Positions 8,140-16,758 of a stretch of DNA of 64,000 nucleotides are shown here, piece after piece. Origin of the DNA: Sphingomonas gellani (lineage in GTDB: Bacteria > Pseudomonadota > Alphaproteobacteria > Sphingomonadales > Sphingomonadaceae); NCBI RefSeq assembly GCF_900110035.1, contig NZ_FOCF01000012.1, positions 1 through 64,000 of the forward strand. The letters run 5' to 3'. A model generated the notes under the pieces. That model did no database searches. It had not been told where the DNA came from and saw nothing but the letters and a program-made list of their open reading frames with translations. A program made the position numbers and the translations under genes. How positions within the stretch are numbered: position 1 is the first letter of the stretch; each line of letters starts with the position of its first letter.

Positions 8140-8244
8140 TCCGTGATCCATGCCAAGCGACATGCCCAGCACGTCTCCATAGAATGCCTTGGCTGCGTCC
8201 ATCTGGTCAGTTGCGATGTTCGCTACGACGCGCTTGACCGCCAT
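8140..8244 (-). pseudogene. Remnant of a VOC (glyoxalase/bleomycin-resistance) protein gene
   Basis: From an ATG at 8244 the minus strand reads MAVKRVVANIATDQMDAAKA followed by FYGDVLGMSLGMDHG, the characteristic first beta-alpha-beta unit of a VOC-superfamily protein. After about 35 residues the similarity stops and the frame runs antisense into the monooxygenase gene. The rest of the gene is missing, so this is a 3'-deleted remnant left downstream of the monooxygenase. Confidence 0.65.
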
Positions 8245-8438
8245 GCCTCGGCTCTTTTTTACGATCGGGGTGGATAGCACATCGGGGCGTTGGATGACCT
8301 TTCCCAACCAACCTTTTCTATAGGGACGATAGCTCCGCTGAATGACGTTGGACGGACGGGAGCCATTCAGCTTCTCCATCGTACATGACTGCCCTGCTCT
8401 TCGGGGCACCCTGATACTCTCTGGAGCAATGTGTCGTC

Positions 8439-9251
8439 ATGCGTCGTGCCTTTCCATGTCTCGCGCTTGCTTCGTTCCTCGCCCTCGGCGCGCCAATCGC
8501 AGCGCAAGGCACCCCGGAGCCGGCGGTCGCCGCGCTGCACCAGCGAGCGACGGTTCTTGATCGGCGCATCGATGCTGCCCTGCAAAGCGGGCGTCTGTCG
8601 CGCAGCAGGGCGACGACGCTGCACACGGCGGTTGGTCGCGTCCAGACCTCGGCCGGAAACTACGAAGCGCGCAACGGCGGCATCCCGGCCGGCGAACTGA
8701 ATCGGCTGGATCGGCAGCTCTCCAATGTCGAAGCAGCGCTACCCGGAATGCCGTCGCCGCAAAGGATCAACCTCCGGGCAACGGCCGACATGCGCTCACG
8801 CCTGGCTGCGGCCGACGACCGCATCGTGTCGGCGCAGCAGCACGGCAAGCTGCCGGCGGCCCGTGCCGCTGCGCTCCGCCGGCAGATCGCAGCGGCAAGA
8901 CAGGATATGACCCAGTCGTCGCGGCGCCGGGGCTTCGTCAGTGCCGCGGAACTAGCGTCCTATGATCGTCTGGTAGTGTCGATCGATGCCGAACTGAGCG
9001 CCCATGCAGGCGACCATCCCTATGGCCGGGACATGCTGCCCGCGCAGGAGCATTCCTACGGCAACGATGCCCTGCCGAGCGCGGAGGTAACGGCGTTCCA
9101 GAAGACAGATGCACGCCTGCGCTACCGCAATGCCCGCATCGAGCGCGATGCCAGGGGTTGCGCGGTGTACCAGGGCACCGCTTCGGATGGCCGGGTCCGT
9201 CGTGAGGCGCTGCGTAACCAGGCCGGACGGCCGATCTGCTCGCCACGTTGA
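8439..9251 (+). CDS. Exported protein with two internal helical repeats
   Basis: A 270-residue product with a clear signal peptide (RRAFPCLALASFLALGAPIAAQG, cleavage after Ala-Gln). Two diverged repeats of about 60 residues follow (residues about 40-105 and 120-185). Each has a helix (DRRIDAALQSGRLSRSRATT; DDRIVSAQQHGKLPAARAAA), then a basic turn and a GG/GFVSAAEL-type loop. The C-terminal 60 residues are a separate segment with two Cys. I recognise no family; periplasmic location is inferred. Confidence 0.75.
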   Translation: MRRAFPCLALASFLALGAPIAAQGTPEPAVAALHQRATVLDRRIDAALQSGRLSRSRATTLHTAVGRVQTSAGNYEARNGGIPAGELNRLDRQLSNVEAALPGMPSPQRINLRATADMRSRLAAADDRIVSAQQHGKLPAARAAALRRQIAAARQDMTQSSRRRGFVSAAELASYDRLVVSIDAELSAHAGDHPYGRDMLPAQEHSYGNDALPSAEVTAFQKTDARLRYRNARIERDARGCAVYQGTASDGRVRREALRNQAGRPICSPR

Positions 9252-9260
9252 CTGTAGGAT

Positions 9261-9289
9261 CGTGCGGCTCCGTCACCCGGAGCCGCACG
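9261..9289. terminator. Bidirectional hairpin between convergent genes
   Basis: A perfect 12-bp stem CGTGCGGCTCCG / CGGAGCCGCACG with a TCACC loop. It lies between the ends of the exported-protein gene (9251) and the TetR gene (9291). There is no long T tract, so termination strength is uncertain. Confidence 0.65.
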
Positions 9290-9290
9290 G

Positions 9291-9851
9291 TCATTCGGGC
9301 GGCATGGCCACGCGACGAAGGATCTGCTCGATCTGCTCGCGGTCGAGCGGCTCCGCGTCCACCGAATTGTGGATGCCGATGCCCTCGATCAGCGCATCGA
9401 TCGCCCGCGCGGTCAGCGGATCGAAATGCCGGCCCAGCGCCGTGCGGGTCTGGTCCATCCAGTCCCGCATCACCGCTTCCATCGCCGGGTGGCGAACCGC
9501 GTAAGCGTAGAGCTCGTAACTCAGCAGCAGCGTTTGGGAGGTGGACCAGAGATTGCCGGCGATCACGTCCACCGTCGCCGTGATCGCCTCGTCTCGGGTC
9601 GACGCCTGCGCCAGGCGAGCGAGCGAAGCGCGCGATCCCACCTCCGCGACCTGTTCGAAGGCGGCTCTCAGCACCGCATCGAGGTCATCGAAATGATATG
9701 TGAGCGAGCCGAGCGGCACGCCGGCCTCCGCCGCGATCTTGCGATGGGTGGTGCCAGTCACCCCGTGCTGCGCGATCACCTCCACCGCCGCGTCGATGAT
9801 GCGCTGGCGCCGGTCGGGATCGTGGCGTCGTCGCCTGGGCTCATCGGTCAT
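9291..9851 (-). CDS. TetR family regulator of the glycan locus
   Basis: A 186-residue regulator. The HTH is RIIDAAVEVIAQHGVTGTTH to VPLGSLTYHFDDLDAV (residues about 16-60), followed by a helical effector domain. The start at 9851 (MTDEPRRRR) avoids the long N-terminal extension through the intergenic operator region; 9857 is an alternative. It is divergent from a four-gene carbohydrate operon and shares a spacer with repeated GTACAT/TGTAC half-sites, so control of that operon is likely. Confidence 0.82.
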   Translation of the reverse strand: MTDEPRRRRHDPDRRQRIIDAAVEVIAQHGVTGTTHRKIAAEAGVPLGSLTYHFDDLDAVLRAAFEQVAEVGSRASLARLAQASTRDEAITATVDVIAGNLWSTSQTLLLSYELYAYAVRHPAMEAVMRDWMDQTRTALGRHFDPLTARAIDALIEGIGIHNSVDAEPLDREQIEQILRRVAMPPE

Positions 9852-9874
9852 CGGCATCATCCACAAGGCTTGCG

Positions 9875-9897
9875 TTGTACGTACATCTGTACATAAC
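9875..9897. promoter_or_regulatory. Candidate TetR operator with repeated GTAC half-sites
   Basis: TTGTACGTACATCTGTACAT contains three TGTAC/GTACA half-sites arranged partly as inverted and partly as direct repeats. It is the only structured sequence in the 52-bp spacer between the TetR start and the DUF1349 start. Confidence 0.55.
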
Positions 9898-9903
9898 GGC
9901 GGC

Positions 9904-10605
9904 ATGACAGAAAAGCTGGAGAGTGAGGCCGTGGCGGACATGCCGTTCGGAATGACGCGCCGGACCGTGGTCGGCGGTGCGGTCGCAGGAGCCGTGCTGG
10001 CGCGACCGGCTGTCGCGGCGAGCGCCAGCGCGTGGGATGCGGGCACATGGCTCAACCGGCCGCGTCAGGCGATCGCGGCGGGCGACCTGCTCGACGTCGT
10101 CACCAACAAGGGCACCGATTTCTGGCGCGAGACCTTTTACGGCTTTACGCGCGACAGCGGCCACTTCCTGGGCCTGGCGACCGGTCCGCGCTTCACCGCG
10201 CAGCTGCGCATTCGCGGTGATTACCAGCAGCTCTACGATCAGGCCGGGATCATGGTGCGGATCGACGCGACGCGCTGGGTCAAGGCTGGCGTGGAGCTGT
10301 CGGACGGGCGCGCGATGCTCAGCAGCGTGCTGACCGACGGCCGGTCGGACTGGGCGACCGCGCCCTACCAGGGGAACCCGCGCGATTTCTGGATGCGGGC
10401 GACCGTCGACAAGGGCGTGCTGCGGCTTCAGGTGTCTGCGGACGGCCGGACATGGCCGCTTGTCCGACTGTGCCCATTCCCTGTCGCGGACCGGTATCTG
10501 GTCGGCCCGATGACCTGTACGCCCGAGCGCGAGGGGTTGAAGGTCCGCTTCTCCGACTGGCAGCTCACACCCCCGCTCAACAAGCCACTGCACGACCTCA
10601 GCTGA
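9904..10605 (+). CDS. Tat-exported DUF1349 family protein (lectin-like fold)
   Basis: A 233-residue protein with a Tat-like signal: MTRRTVVGGAVAGAVLARPA with the twin Arg, and an Ala-rich cleavage region. The mature part matches DUF1349 (concanavalin A-like fold) by DFWRETFYGFTRDSGHFL, YDQAGIMVRIDATRWVKAG and WPLVRLCPFP. Such proteins accompany glycoside hydrolases and are thought to bind or act on sugars; the activity is unproven. It is the first gene of the operon and its TGA overlaps the next start (TGATG). Confidence 0.88.
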   Translation: MTEKLESEAVADMPFGMTRRTVVGGAVAGAVLARPAVAASASAWDAGTWLNRPRQAIAAGDLLDVVTNKGTDFWRETFYGFTRDSGHFLGLATGPRFTAQLRIRGDYQQLYDQAGIMVRIDATRWVKAGVELSDGRAMLSSVLTDGRSDWATAPYQGNPRDFWMRATVDKGVLRLQVSADGRTWPLVRLCPFPVADRYLVGPMTCTPEREGLKVRFSDWQLTPPLNKPLHDLS

Positions 10606-11159
10606 TGGCCAGCCAGAAGGACAAGATGCTCGCCGGTGAGCTGTACCTGGCCGACGACCCGGAACTGGCGGCCGCCTATGCGAAGGCGCAGGCGATCCTG
10701 GCACGGTTCAACGCGACGCGGGGCGACCACGTCGACATGCTCACCGCGCACCTGAGCGAGCTAGTCGATCATCTGGGTGAGGGCGCGATCGTGAAGCCGT
10801 CGCTGCGCTGCGACTATGGCTTCAACATCTCGATCGGGGCACGCAGCTTCCTGAACTACGACTGCGTGCTGCTCGACTGTAATCGCATCACCATCGGTGA
10901 GGAGGCGCAGATCGCGCCGGGGGTCCACATCTACACCGCCACCCACCCGCTCGACGCGGCGACGCGGCGGTCCGGGCTGGAGTGCGCGCAGCCGGTGACG
11001 ATCGGCGACGGCGTTTGGCTCGGCGGTCGCACGGTGGTCTGTCCCGGCGTCACCATCGGCGAGAACACGGTGGTGGGTGCCGGCAGCGTCGTCGTCCACG
11101 ACCTCCCCGCCAACGTCCTCGCGGTGGGATCGCCCTGCCGCCCGATCCGCGACCTTTGA
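10605..11159 (+). CDS. maa: Maltose O-acetyltransferase-like sugar acetyltransferase
   Basis: A 184-residue left-handed beta-helix acetyltransferase. The N-terminal Mac domain (KDKMLAGELYLADDPELAAA) is followed by hexapeptide repeats (ISIGARSFLNYDCVLLD, TIGEEAQIAPGVHIYT, VTIGDGVWLGGRTVVCPGVT). The catalytic His is in TATHPLDA. It transfers acetyl from acetyl-CoA to a sugar in the cytoplasm. Coupling to DUF1349 by an ATG/TGA overlap suggests that acetylation is part of glycan use or detoxification here. Confidence 0.9.
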   Translation: MASQKDKMLAGELYLADDPELAAAYAKAQAILARFNATRGDHVDMLTAHLSELVDHLGEGAIVKPSLRCDYGFNISIGARSFLNYDCVLLDCNRITIGEEAQIAPGVHIYTATHPLDAATRRSGLECAQPVTIGDGVWLGGRTVVCPGVTIGENTVVGAGSVVVHDLPANVLAVGSPCRPIRDL

Positions 11160-11230
11160 TACCATCCGGGCCCAGCGCCCGCTCGCTCCACCGTCATGCG
11201 CCGCATCGACCGGCGCCCGAAAGGTTTTTC

Positions 11231-13672
11231 ATGAAGTTCAAGTCCGTTCTGATGGGTGGCGTCACCCTGGCCGCGGCCCTGACCACGGCTGCGGTCGCCC
11301 AATCCGGGTCGACCACCATCCATCCCGAGAAGTGGCCGGCGGGCCGCAGCGTCGGGCTGGTCGATCCCAAGACCGAGGCGTTCATCACCGACCTGATGCG
11401 GCGCATGACGCTGGAGGAAAAGGTCGGTCAGATGGTGCAGGCCGACCTGTCCAGCATCACGCCCGATGACCTCAAGAAGTACCCGCTGGGTAGCATCCTG
11501 GCGGGCGGGGGCGCGCCGCCCCTGTCGGGCAACGAGCGCGGGCCCTTGAGCGACTGGGTGAAGACCGCGCAGGCTTACCGCGCCGCCAATGCCCAGCGCC
11601 CGGCGAACCATCCGGTGATCCCGCTGATCTTCGGGGTCGACGCGCTGCACGGCAACAACAACGTCGTCGGCGCGGTGATCTTTCCGCACAACCAGGCGCT
11701 GGGCGCCGCCCACGATCCCGAGCTCGTCCGGCGCATCGGCGAGGCGACCGCGCAGGAGATGGCGGTCGCGGGGATGGAATGGACCTTCGGGCCGATGCTG
11801 ACCGTGCCGCAGGACGACCGCTGGGGCCGCTCGCCCGAAGGCTATGGCGAACAGTCGGGCACCGTCGCCGCGATGGCGGCGCCGATCGTGGAGGGGCTGC
11901 AAGGCCCGCCCGGTCGCGGCACCATCCAGCAGGGCCATGTCGCGGCGTCGGTCAAGCACTTCATCGCGGATGGCGGCACCACCGACGGCGTCGACCAGGG
12001 CGACGCGCAGGTCAGCGAGGACGCGCTGATCGCCACGCATCTTGCCGGCTACCCGGTCGCGATCCGGTCGGGGGCGATGACGGTGATGGCCTCCTTCTCG
12101 TCGTGGAACGGGATCAAGATGCACGGCAACAAGAGCTTGCTGACCGACGTGCTCAAGAGCCGGCTGGGCTTCGACGGTTTCGTGGTGGGCGACTGGAACG
12201 GTCATGGTCAGATTCCGGGCTGCACCACCACCGACTGCCCGCAGACCTTCAACGCCGGGCTCGACATGGCGATGGCGCCGGACAGCTGGAAGGGGCTGTT
12301 CGACAGCACGGTCGCGCATGTGAAGGCGGGCGACATCCCGATGGCGCGCGTCGACGACGCGGTGCGCCGCATCCTGCGGGTGAAGGCGAAGCTCGGGCTG
12401 TTCGATCCCGCCCGCCCGCTGGAAGCCCATCCCGAGCTGATGGGTTCGGCCGCGCACCGCGCGCTGGCGCGCGAGGCGGTGGCGAAGTCGCTGATACTGC
12501 TCAAGAACAACGGCCACGCGCTGCCGATCCGGCCCGGCGCCAACGTGCTGGTCACGGGCAGCCACGCCGACGATATCGGTCTCCAGTCGGGCGGCTGGAC
12601 GCTGTCGTGGCAGGGCACGGGCAACACCAATGCCGACTTCCCGAACGGTCAGTCGATCTGGAGCGGACTGCGACAGGCGATCACCGCGACGGGCGGCACC
12701 GCGACGCTCAGCCCGGATGGCCGCTGGCAGGGCAGGAAGCCCGACGTTGCGATCGTGGTGTTCGGCGAGCAGCCCTATGCCGAGCTGATGGGCGACATCC
12801 GCACGCTGGAGTTCTCGCCGTCCGACAAGTCCGCGCTTGAGCGGCTGAAGGCGCTGAAGGCGGCGGGCATCCCCACCGTGTCGGTGTTCATCAGCGGCCG
12901 TCCGCTCTGGGTTAATCCCGAGCTCAACCAGTCGGACGCGTTCGTGGCGGCGCTGTGGCCGGGGACGGAGGGCGCCGGCGTCGCCGACGTGCTGGTCGCG
13001 GGCAAGGACGGGCTCCCTGCGCACGACTTCAACGGCCAGCTCACCTTCTCCTGGCCGAAGACCGCCGGTCAGTTCGCGCTCAATCAGGGCAAGCCCGGCT
13101 ACGACCCGCTCTACCAGGTCGGTTATGGCCTGAGCTACGCGCGCGCGGCCGAGCAGGGTCGCTATGGCGAGGCACCGGGCGTGTCGGCGGCCTATGCCAA
13201 TATCGACACCTATTTCGTGCCGGGCCGCGCGCCCGAACCGTGGACGCTTGGCACGCAGGGTGCGGTGACGATGCGCAACGTCGATGGCGGCGGGCGGCAG
13301 GAGGGGGCGCGCGCCTTTGCCTGGACCGGCCCCGGCGTGGTGCGCGTGACGGGCACCACGCTGGACCTGCGCCGCCAGGCGAATGCCAAGGTGGCGCTGC
13401 GCATCGACTACCGCGTCGATGCCGCACTCAAGGGTCGGGTGCGACTAGGGTTCGATGATGCGGCGCGGGGCGTGGATGCGACGTCGCTTTTCGCGGGTCC
13501 GGTCGGGCAGTGGCGCACGGTCAAGGTGTCGCTGGCCTGCATGGGCGCGACCGACGCGGACCTGCGGCGGGTGACCGCACCTTTCGCGCTGCGCGCCGAC
13601 GCGCCGTTCGGCGTGTCGATCGTTGGGCTGAAGCTCGATGCCGATCAGTCGAATGTGGTCTGCCCGAAGTAA
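11231..13672 (+). CDS. Glycoside hydrolase family 3 exo-beta-glucosidase/glucanase (ExoP-like)
   Basis: A protein of 813 residues with a signal peptide ending around AAVAQS. The GH3 N-terminal barrel contains VDALHGNNNVVGAVIFPHN, ASVKHFIADGGTTDGVDQG and the nucleophile Asp321 in FDGFVVGDWNGHG. The GH3 C-terminal domain (ALAREAVAKSLILLKNNG) supplies the second half of the site. Residues after about 650 form a galactose-binding-like C-terminal module as in marine ExoP exo-1,3/1,4-beta-glucanase. It is periplasmic and releases glucose from beta-glucans or gluco-oligosaccharides. It is the third gene of the operon. Confidence 0.93.
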   Translation: MKFKSVLMGGVTLAAALTTAAVAQSGSTTIHPEKWPAGRSVGLVDPKTEAFITDLMRRMTLEEKVGQMVQADLSSITPDDLKKYPLGSILAGGGAPPLSGNERGPLSDWVKTAQAYRAANAQRPANHPVIPLIFGVDALHGNNNVVGAVIFPHNQALGAAHDPELVRRIGEATAQEMAVAGMEWTFGPMLTVPQDDRWGRSPEGYGEQSGTVAAMAAPIVEGLQGPPGRGTIQQGHVAASVKHFIADGGTTDGVDQGDAQVSEDALIATHLAGYPVAIRSGAMTVMASFSSWNGIKMHGNKSLLTDVLKSRLGFDGFVVGDWNGHGQIPGCTTTDCPQTFNAGLDMAMAPDSWKGLFDSTVAHVKAGDIPMARVDDAVRRILRVKAKLGLFDPARPLEAHPELMGSAAHRALAREAVAKSLILLKNNGHALPIRPGANVLVTGSHADDIGLQSGGWTLSWQGTGNTNADFPNGQSIWSGLRQAITATGGTATLSPDGRWQGRKPDVAIVVFGEQPYAELMGDIRTLEFSPSDKSALERLKALKAAGIPTVSVFISGRPLWVNPELNQSDAFVAALWPGTEGAGVADVLVAGKDGLPAHDFNGQLTFSWPKTAGQFALNQGKPGYDPLYQVGYGLSYARAAEQGRYGEAPGVSAAYANIDTYFVPGRAPEPWTLGTQGAVTMRNVDGGGRQEGARAFAWTGPGVVRVTGTTLDLRRQANAKVALRIDYRVDAALKGRVRLGFDDAARGVDATSLFAGPVGQWRTVKVSLACMGATDADLRRVTAPFALRADAPFGVSIVGLKLDADQSNVVCPK

Positions 13673-13718
13673 GGGGCGGCACAATCCGGTACGGCCGGTT
13701 CTGAAGAGGATGGAGAAC

Positions 13719-15059
13719 ATGACCCTGGAACTCGATCGCCGGCACCTGCTGGGTGCGGCCGCGGCCATGGCGGGCGGCGCGGCGCTTCCCGCGTTCGCGG
13801 CCGGCGGAAAGGCGCCCGACCGCTTCGTGCGGCGGGAAGGTATGCGCCTGATGCTGGGCGACCGGCCCTACCGCTTCGCGGGCACCAACATGTGGTATGC
13901 CGCGTGGCTGGGGGCGGACGCCGTCTATGGCGACCGCGCGCGTCTGGGGCGCGAGCTCGACCGACTGGCGGCGATGGGGGTCACCAACCTGCGCATCTGC
14001 GCGTCGGGCGAGGAGGGGCCGCTGAAGGGCTCGATCAAGCCGGGCTTCCGTGGCCCCGGCCCTCACTACAACCAGACGCTGCTCGCCGGGCTCGATTATG
14101 CCCTTGCCGAAATGGGCAAGCGGGGTCTGCGCGCCGTTCTCCACCTGACCAACTTCTGGGAATGGTCGGGGGGCATGATGACCTACCTGTCCTACGTCAA
14201 CGGCGGCCGGTACATCGACGCGCACGACCCCGCGCACCCGTGGCCGGCCTTTGCCAATTTTAACGCACAATTCTACGGCAATGCCAAGGCGGTGGCGCTG
14301 TACCACGCCTATGTCCGCAGCCTGGTCGGCCGGGTCAACACCGTGACCGGCACGCGCTACGCCGACGACGGCACGATCGTGGCGTGGCAGCTCGCCAACG
14401 AGCCGCGTCCGGCCGGCGACCTCGATCATGCCGACCTGCCGCGCTTCTATGCCTGGATCGATGGCACCGCGCGCCTCATCAAGTCGATCGACAGCGACCA
14501 TCTCGTCTGCACCGGCAGCGAGGGATTGAAGGGCTGTCTGGAGCAGGAAAGTATCGTGCTCGCCGAGCATCGCTTCGCGTCGATCGACTATCTCACCTGC
14601 CATATCTGGCCCAACAATTGGGACTGGGTGAAGCAGACCGATCTGCCCGGCACGTTCGCGCGCGGCGAGGAGCTGACCGACGACTATATCGCGCGTCACG
14701 TGAGCATGGCCCGCCAGCTCGGCAAGCCGCTGGTGATCGAGGAGTTCGGCTATCCGCGCGACGGCGGCAGCAACGATCCGAAGGTCGCGACCACCTACAA
14801 GGACCGTTTCTACCGCCGGATCTACGATGCCGCGCTCGATGACATGCGGGCGGGCGGCCCGATCGCCGGTACCAACTTCTGGGCATGGAACGGTGAGGCG
14901 CGCGCGCAGCACGCCGATTACGTCTTCCACCCCGGCGATCGCCAGTACATGGGCGACCCGCCGCACGAGCCGCAGGGCTGGTACGGCGTGTTCGACGGCG
15001 ACAGCACGGTGCGCCTGATCGCCGACCATGCCGCGTCGATCGCGCGCCTGCCCGCCTAA
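13719..15059 (+). CDS. Glycoside hydrolase family 5 beta-mannanase (GH5_7-like)
   Basis: A 446-residue enzyme. The N-terminal signal has a twin Arg (LDRRHLLGAAAAMAGGAALP), suggesting Tat export. The TIM barrel carries YRFAGTNMWYAAWLG, the acid/base Glu228 in WQLANEPRP, HIWPNNWDWV, and the nucleophile Glu342 in VIEEFGYPRD, a pattern typical of endo-1,4-beta-mannosidases. The start at 13719 uses GGAG four bases upstream; 13710 is possible but has no spacing. With the GH3 enzyme it would degrade glucomannan or mannan outside the cytoplasm. Confidence 0.9.
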   Translation: MTLELDRRHLLGAAAAMAGGAALPAFAAGGKAPDRFVRREGMRLMLGDRPYRFAGTNMWYAAWLGADAVYGDRARLGRELDRLAAMGVTNLRICASGEEGPLKGSIKPGFRGPGPHYNQTLLAGLDYALAEMGKRGLRAVLHLTNFWEWSGGMMTYLSYVNGGRYIDAHDPAHPWPAFANFNAQFYGNAKAVALYHAYVRSLVGRVNTVTGTRYADDGTIVAWQLANEPRPAGDLDHADLPRFYAWIDGTARLIKSIDSDHLVCTGSEGLKGCLEQESIVLAEHRFASIDYLTCHIWPNNWDWVKQTDLPGTFARGEELTDDYIARHVSMARQLGKPLVIEEFGYPRDGGSNDPKVATTYKDRFYRRIYDAALDDMRAGGPIAGTNFWAWNGEARAQHADYVFHPGDRQYMGDPPHEPQGWYGVFDGDSTVRLIADHAASIARLPA

Positions 15060-15985
15060 CCCGCCCGGTCCGCGACCAGCCCATCGTCGGTCCTGCCCGA
15101 CGATGGGAGCCGGCGTGGCTTCCATTCGCTCGCGATCACGCCTGCGACGATGAAACCGGCGCCCAGCACGGCGAGCGCCGGCAACCGGTCGTCCGCGAGC
15201 TTGCCGACAACGCCGGCCCAGACCGGCTCGCTGGCGTAGATGATTGTGGCACGCGTCGGCGACACCGATTTCTGCGCCCAGTTCATGGTCAGCTGGATCA
15301 GCGCGCTGGCGACGCCCAGTCCTAGTCCGGCCGCGAGCCAGACCCAGGAGAAGGCCGGCACGGCCTCGCCCGCCAGCGGCATCGCCGCAAGGGACAGGAG
15401 TCCGCCGCTGAGTAGCTGCACCACGGTGACCCGGCTGCTGTCCACGTCCCCTGCGAAGCGGCCGATCAGGATGATCTCGCCCGCGATAGCCACGGCGCTG
15501 ACGATCGTCGCGATTTCGCCCCGACCAAGCCCGACATGCAGCGCCTGCGGCCCCGCGAGCAACACCAAGCCGACGAACGCGAGCGCAATGCCGACCCAGG
15601 CCATCATCTGCGGTGCCCGGCGCATGAACAGCCACTGGAGGAGCGGCACCATTGGCACGTAGAGTGCGGTCAGGAACGCCGACGTGCTGCTGTTGATCGT
15701 CTGGAGGCCGTAGGTCTGGAGCGCATAGCCGAGGAAGATGGTGACGCCGATCGCGGCGCCCGCCATCAGCTCGCGCCGTGTGAGGCCTGATAGCGCCTTG
15801 CGAAAGACGAGCAGGCCGAGCAGCCCGGCCGTGACGAAGCGCAGGCCGACGAAGAACAATGGTCCCGCATGCCCGACCGCGACATGTACGATCAGGAAGG
15901 TCGCACCCCACAACATGGTGATGCCGACCAGCGCCAGTTCCTGGCGGGAGAAGAAGCTTTTGCGTGGAGGTGGCGTATGCAGCAT
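15056..15985 (-). CDS. DMT superfamily exporter (two EamA domains)
   Basis: A protein of 309 residues with ten predicted transmembrane helices in two EamA repeats (first LALVGITMLWGATFLIVHVA; second GEIATIVSAVAIAGEIILIG). The ALQTYGLQTINSSTSAFLTA motif before the fifth helix is typical of the family. It acts in the inner membrane as an exporter of metabolites or amino acids, substrate unknown. The divergent XRE-cupin gene begins only 11 bp away, a frequent pairing in which the regulator senses the exported compound. Confidence 0.9.
   Translation of the reverse strand: MLHTPPPRKSFFSRQELALVGITMLWGATFLIVHVAVGHAGPLFFVGLRFVTAGLLGLLVFRKALSGLTRRELMAGAAIGVTIFLGYALQTYGLQTINSSTSAFLTALYVPMVPLLQWLFMRRAPQMMAWVGIALAFVGLVLLAGPQALHVGLGRGEIATIVSAVAIAGEIILIGRFAGDVDSSRVTVVQLLSGGLLSLAAMPLAGEAVPAFSWVWLAAGLGLGVASALIQLTMNWAQKSVSPTRATIIYASEPVWAGVVGKLADDRLPALAVLGAGFIVAGVIASEWKPRRLPSSGRTDDGLVADRAG
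15080..15107. terminator. Hairpin at the 3' end of the glycan operon
   Basis: CCCATCGTCGG-TCCTGC-CCGACGATGGG is an 11-bp perfect stem 20 bp after the mannanase stop. It lies inside the last codons of the convergent exporter gene (the two stops overlap at 15056-15059). Confidence 0.5.
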
Positions 15986-16016
15986 AGTGCGTTAATATGA
16001 GTAATATAGTGCATGG
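15980..16016. promoter_or_regulatory. AT-rich divergent promoter with repeated ATAGTGC
   Basis: ATAGTGC occurs twice (15986-15992 and near 16008) with TTAATATGAGTAATAT between, overlapping both start codons. The second copy is inside the XRE coding region. It is a candidate site for the XRE regulator, inferred from position and repetition only. Confidence 0.35.
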
Positions 16017-16566
16017 TCAATCAGAGCGAGCCGAGGTGCTGGCGCATGTCTCCAGCAACCTCCGCCGTCTGCGTCGTGCGGCGGGTATGAGCCAGGATGC
16101 GCTCGCCGCAGCATCCGGCATCAGCCGACGCATGATTGCCAAACTGGAAGGTGGCGACACCAACATCAGTCTCACCAGCCTCGACAAGCTCGCCGAAGCG
16201 CTGGCCGTCGACTTCGTGGCCATGGTCGCCGATCCCGCCGCCAGCAGTCGTCGGATCGAGGCGGTGGCATGGCGCGGCGATGACGCGGCAAGCCGCGGCG
16301 TGCTGCTGGGCAGCGTGCCGGCGAACAGTGAGGCGCAGCTTTGGTCGTGGACGCTCGCGGTGGGCGAACGGTATCAAGCCGAACCCGACCCGGCGGGCTG
16401 GCACGAGATGATCGCGGTCAGTGAGGGCCGCCTGCGGCTCGAGAAGTACGATGGCATCATCACTATCGAGGCGGGCGACTTCGCGATCTACAGCAGTGCC
16501 CAGCCTTATGCCTATGCCAACGCTGGTTCTGTGACGGTGCGCTTCTCTCGCGTAGTGGTCCGCTGA
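15997..16566 (+). CDS. XRE family regulator with C-terminal cupin domain
   Basis: A 189-residue regulator. Residues about 18-75 are a Cro/C1-type HTH (LRRLRRAAGMSQDALAAASG, then RMIAKLEGGDTNISLTSLDK). Residues about 105-189 form a small cupin (GWHEMIAVSEGRLRLEKYDG, then AGDFAIYSSAQPYAYANAG) that probably binds a small ligand. It is divergent from the EamA exporter. The promoter region is AT-rich with two TATAGTGC/CATAGTGC repeats, so both genes probably share one regulatory site. Confidence 0.9.
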   Translation: MSNIVHGQSERAEVLAHVSSNLRRLRRAAGMSQDALAAASGISRRMIAKLEGGDTNISLTSLDKLAEALAVDFVAMVADPAASSRRIEAVAWRGDDAASRGVLLGSVPANSEAQLWSWTLAVGERYQAEPDPAGWHEMIAVSEGRLRLEKYDGIITIEAGDFAIYSSAQPYAYANAGSVTVRFSRVVVR

Positions 16567-16758
16567 CTAGCTCGCAGTGGTACACCCTGTGCGGTTTGGC
16601 GTGAACCGTGGGTAGAAGTGCTTTCCTATTTCACCGTCCCATTGGGAATGCCTCGGCCGCCTCACAGGTCGTTTTCATGCGGAACACCCTCGGACCGCTT
16701 CATCGTTAACGATAAGTGGGGTTACGGAGCAAGGATATCGCCTCGCAGTTATGATATC

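Noticed and set aside
10931..13024. 697-residue minus-strand frame
   Set aside because: It is antisense to the acetyltransferase and GH3 genes, with His/Arg-rich low-complexity content and no start signal or domain.
13521..15911. 796-residue minus-strand frame
   Set aside because: It lies antisense to the GH5 mannanase and in another frame of the exporter. It is rich in Arg and Ala and shows no domain, the usual shadow of high-GC genes.
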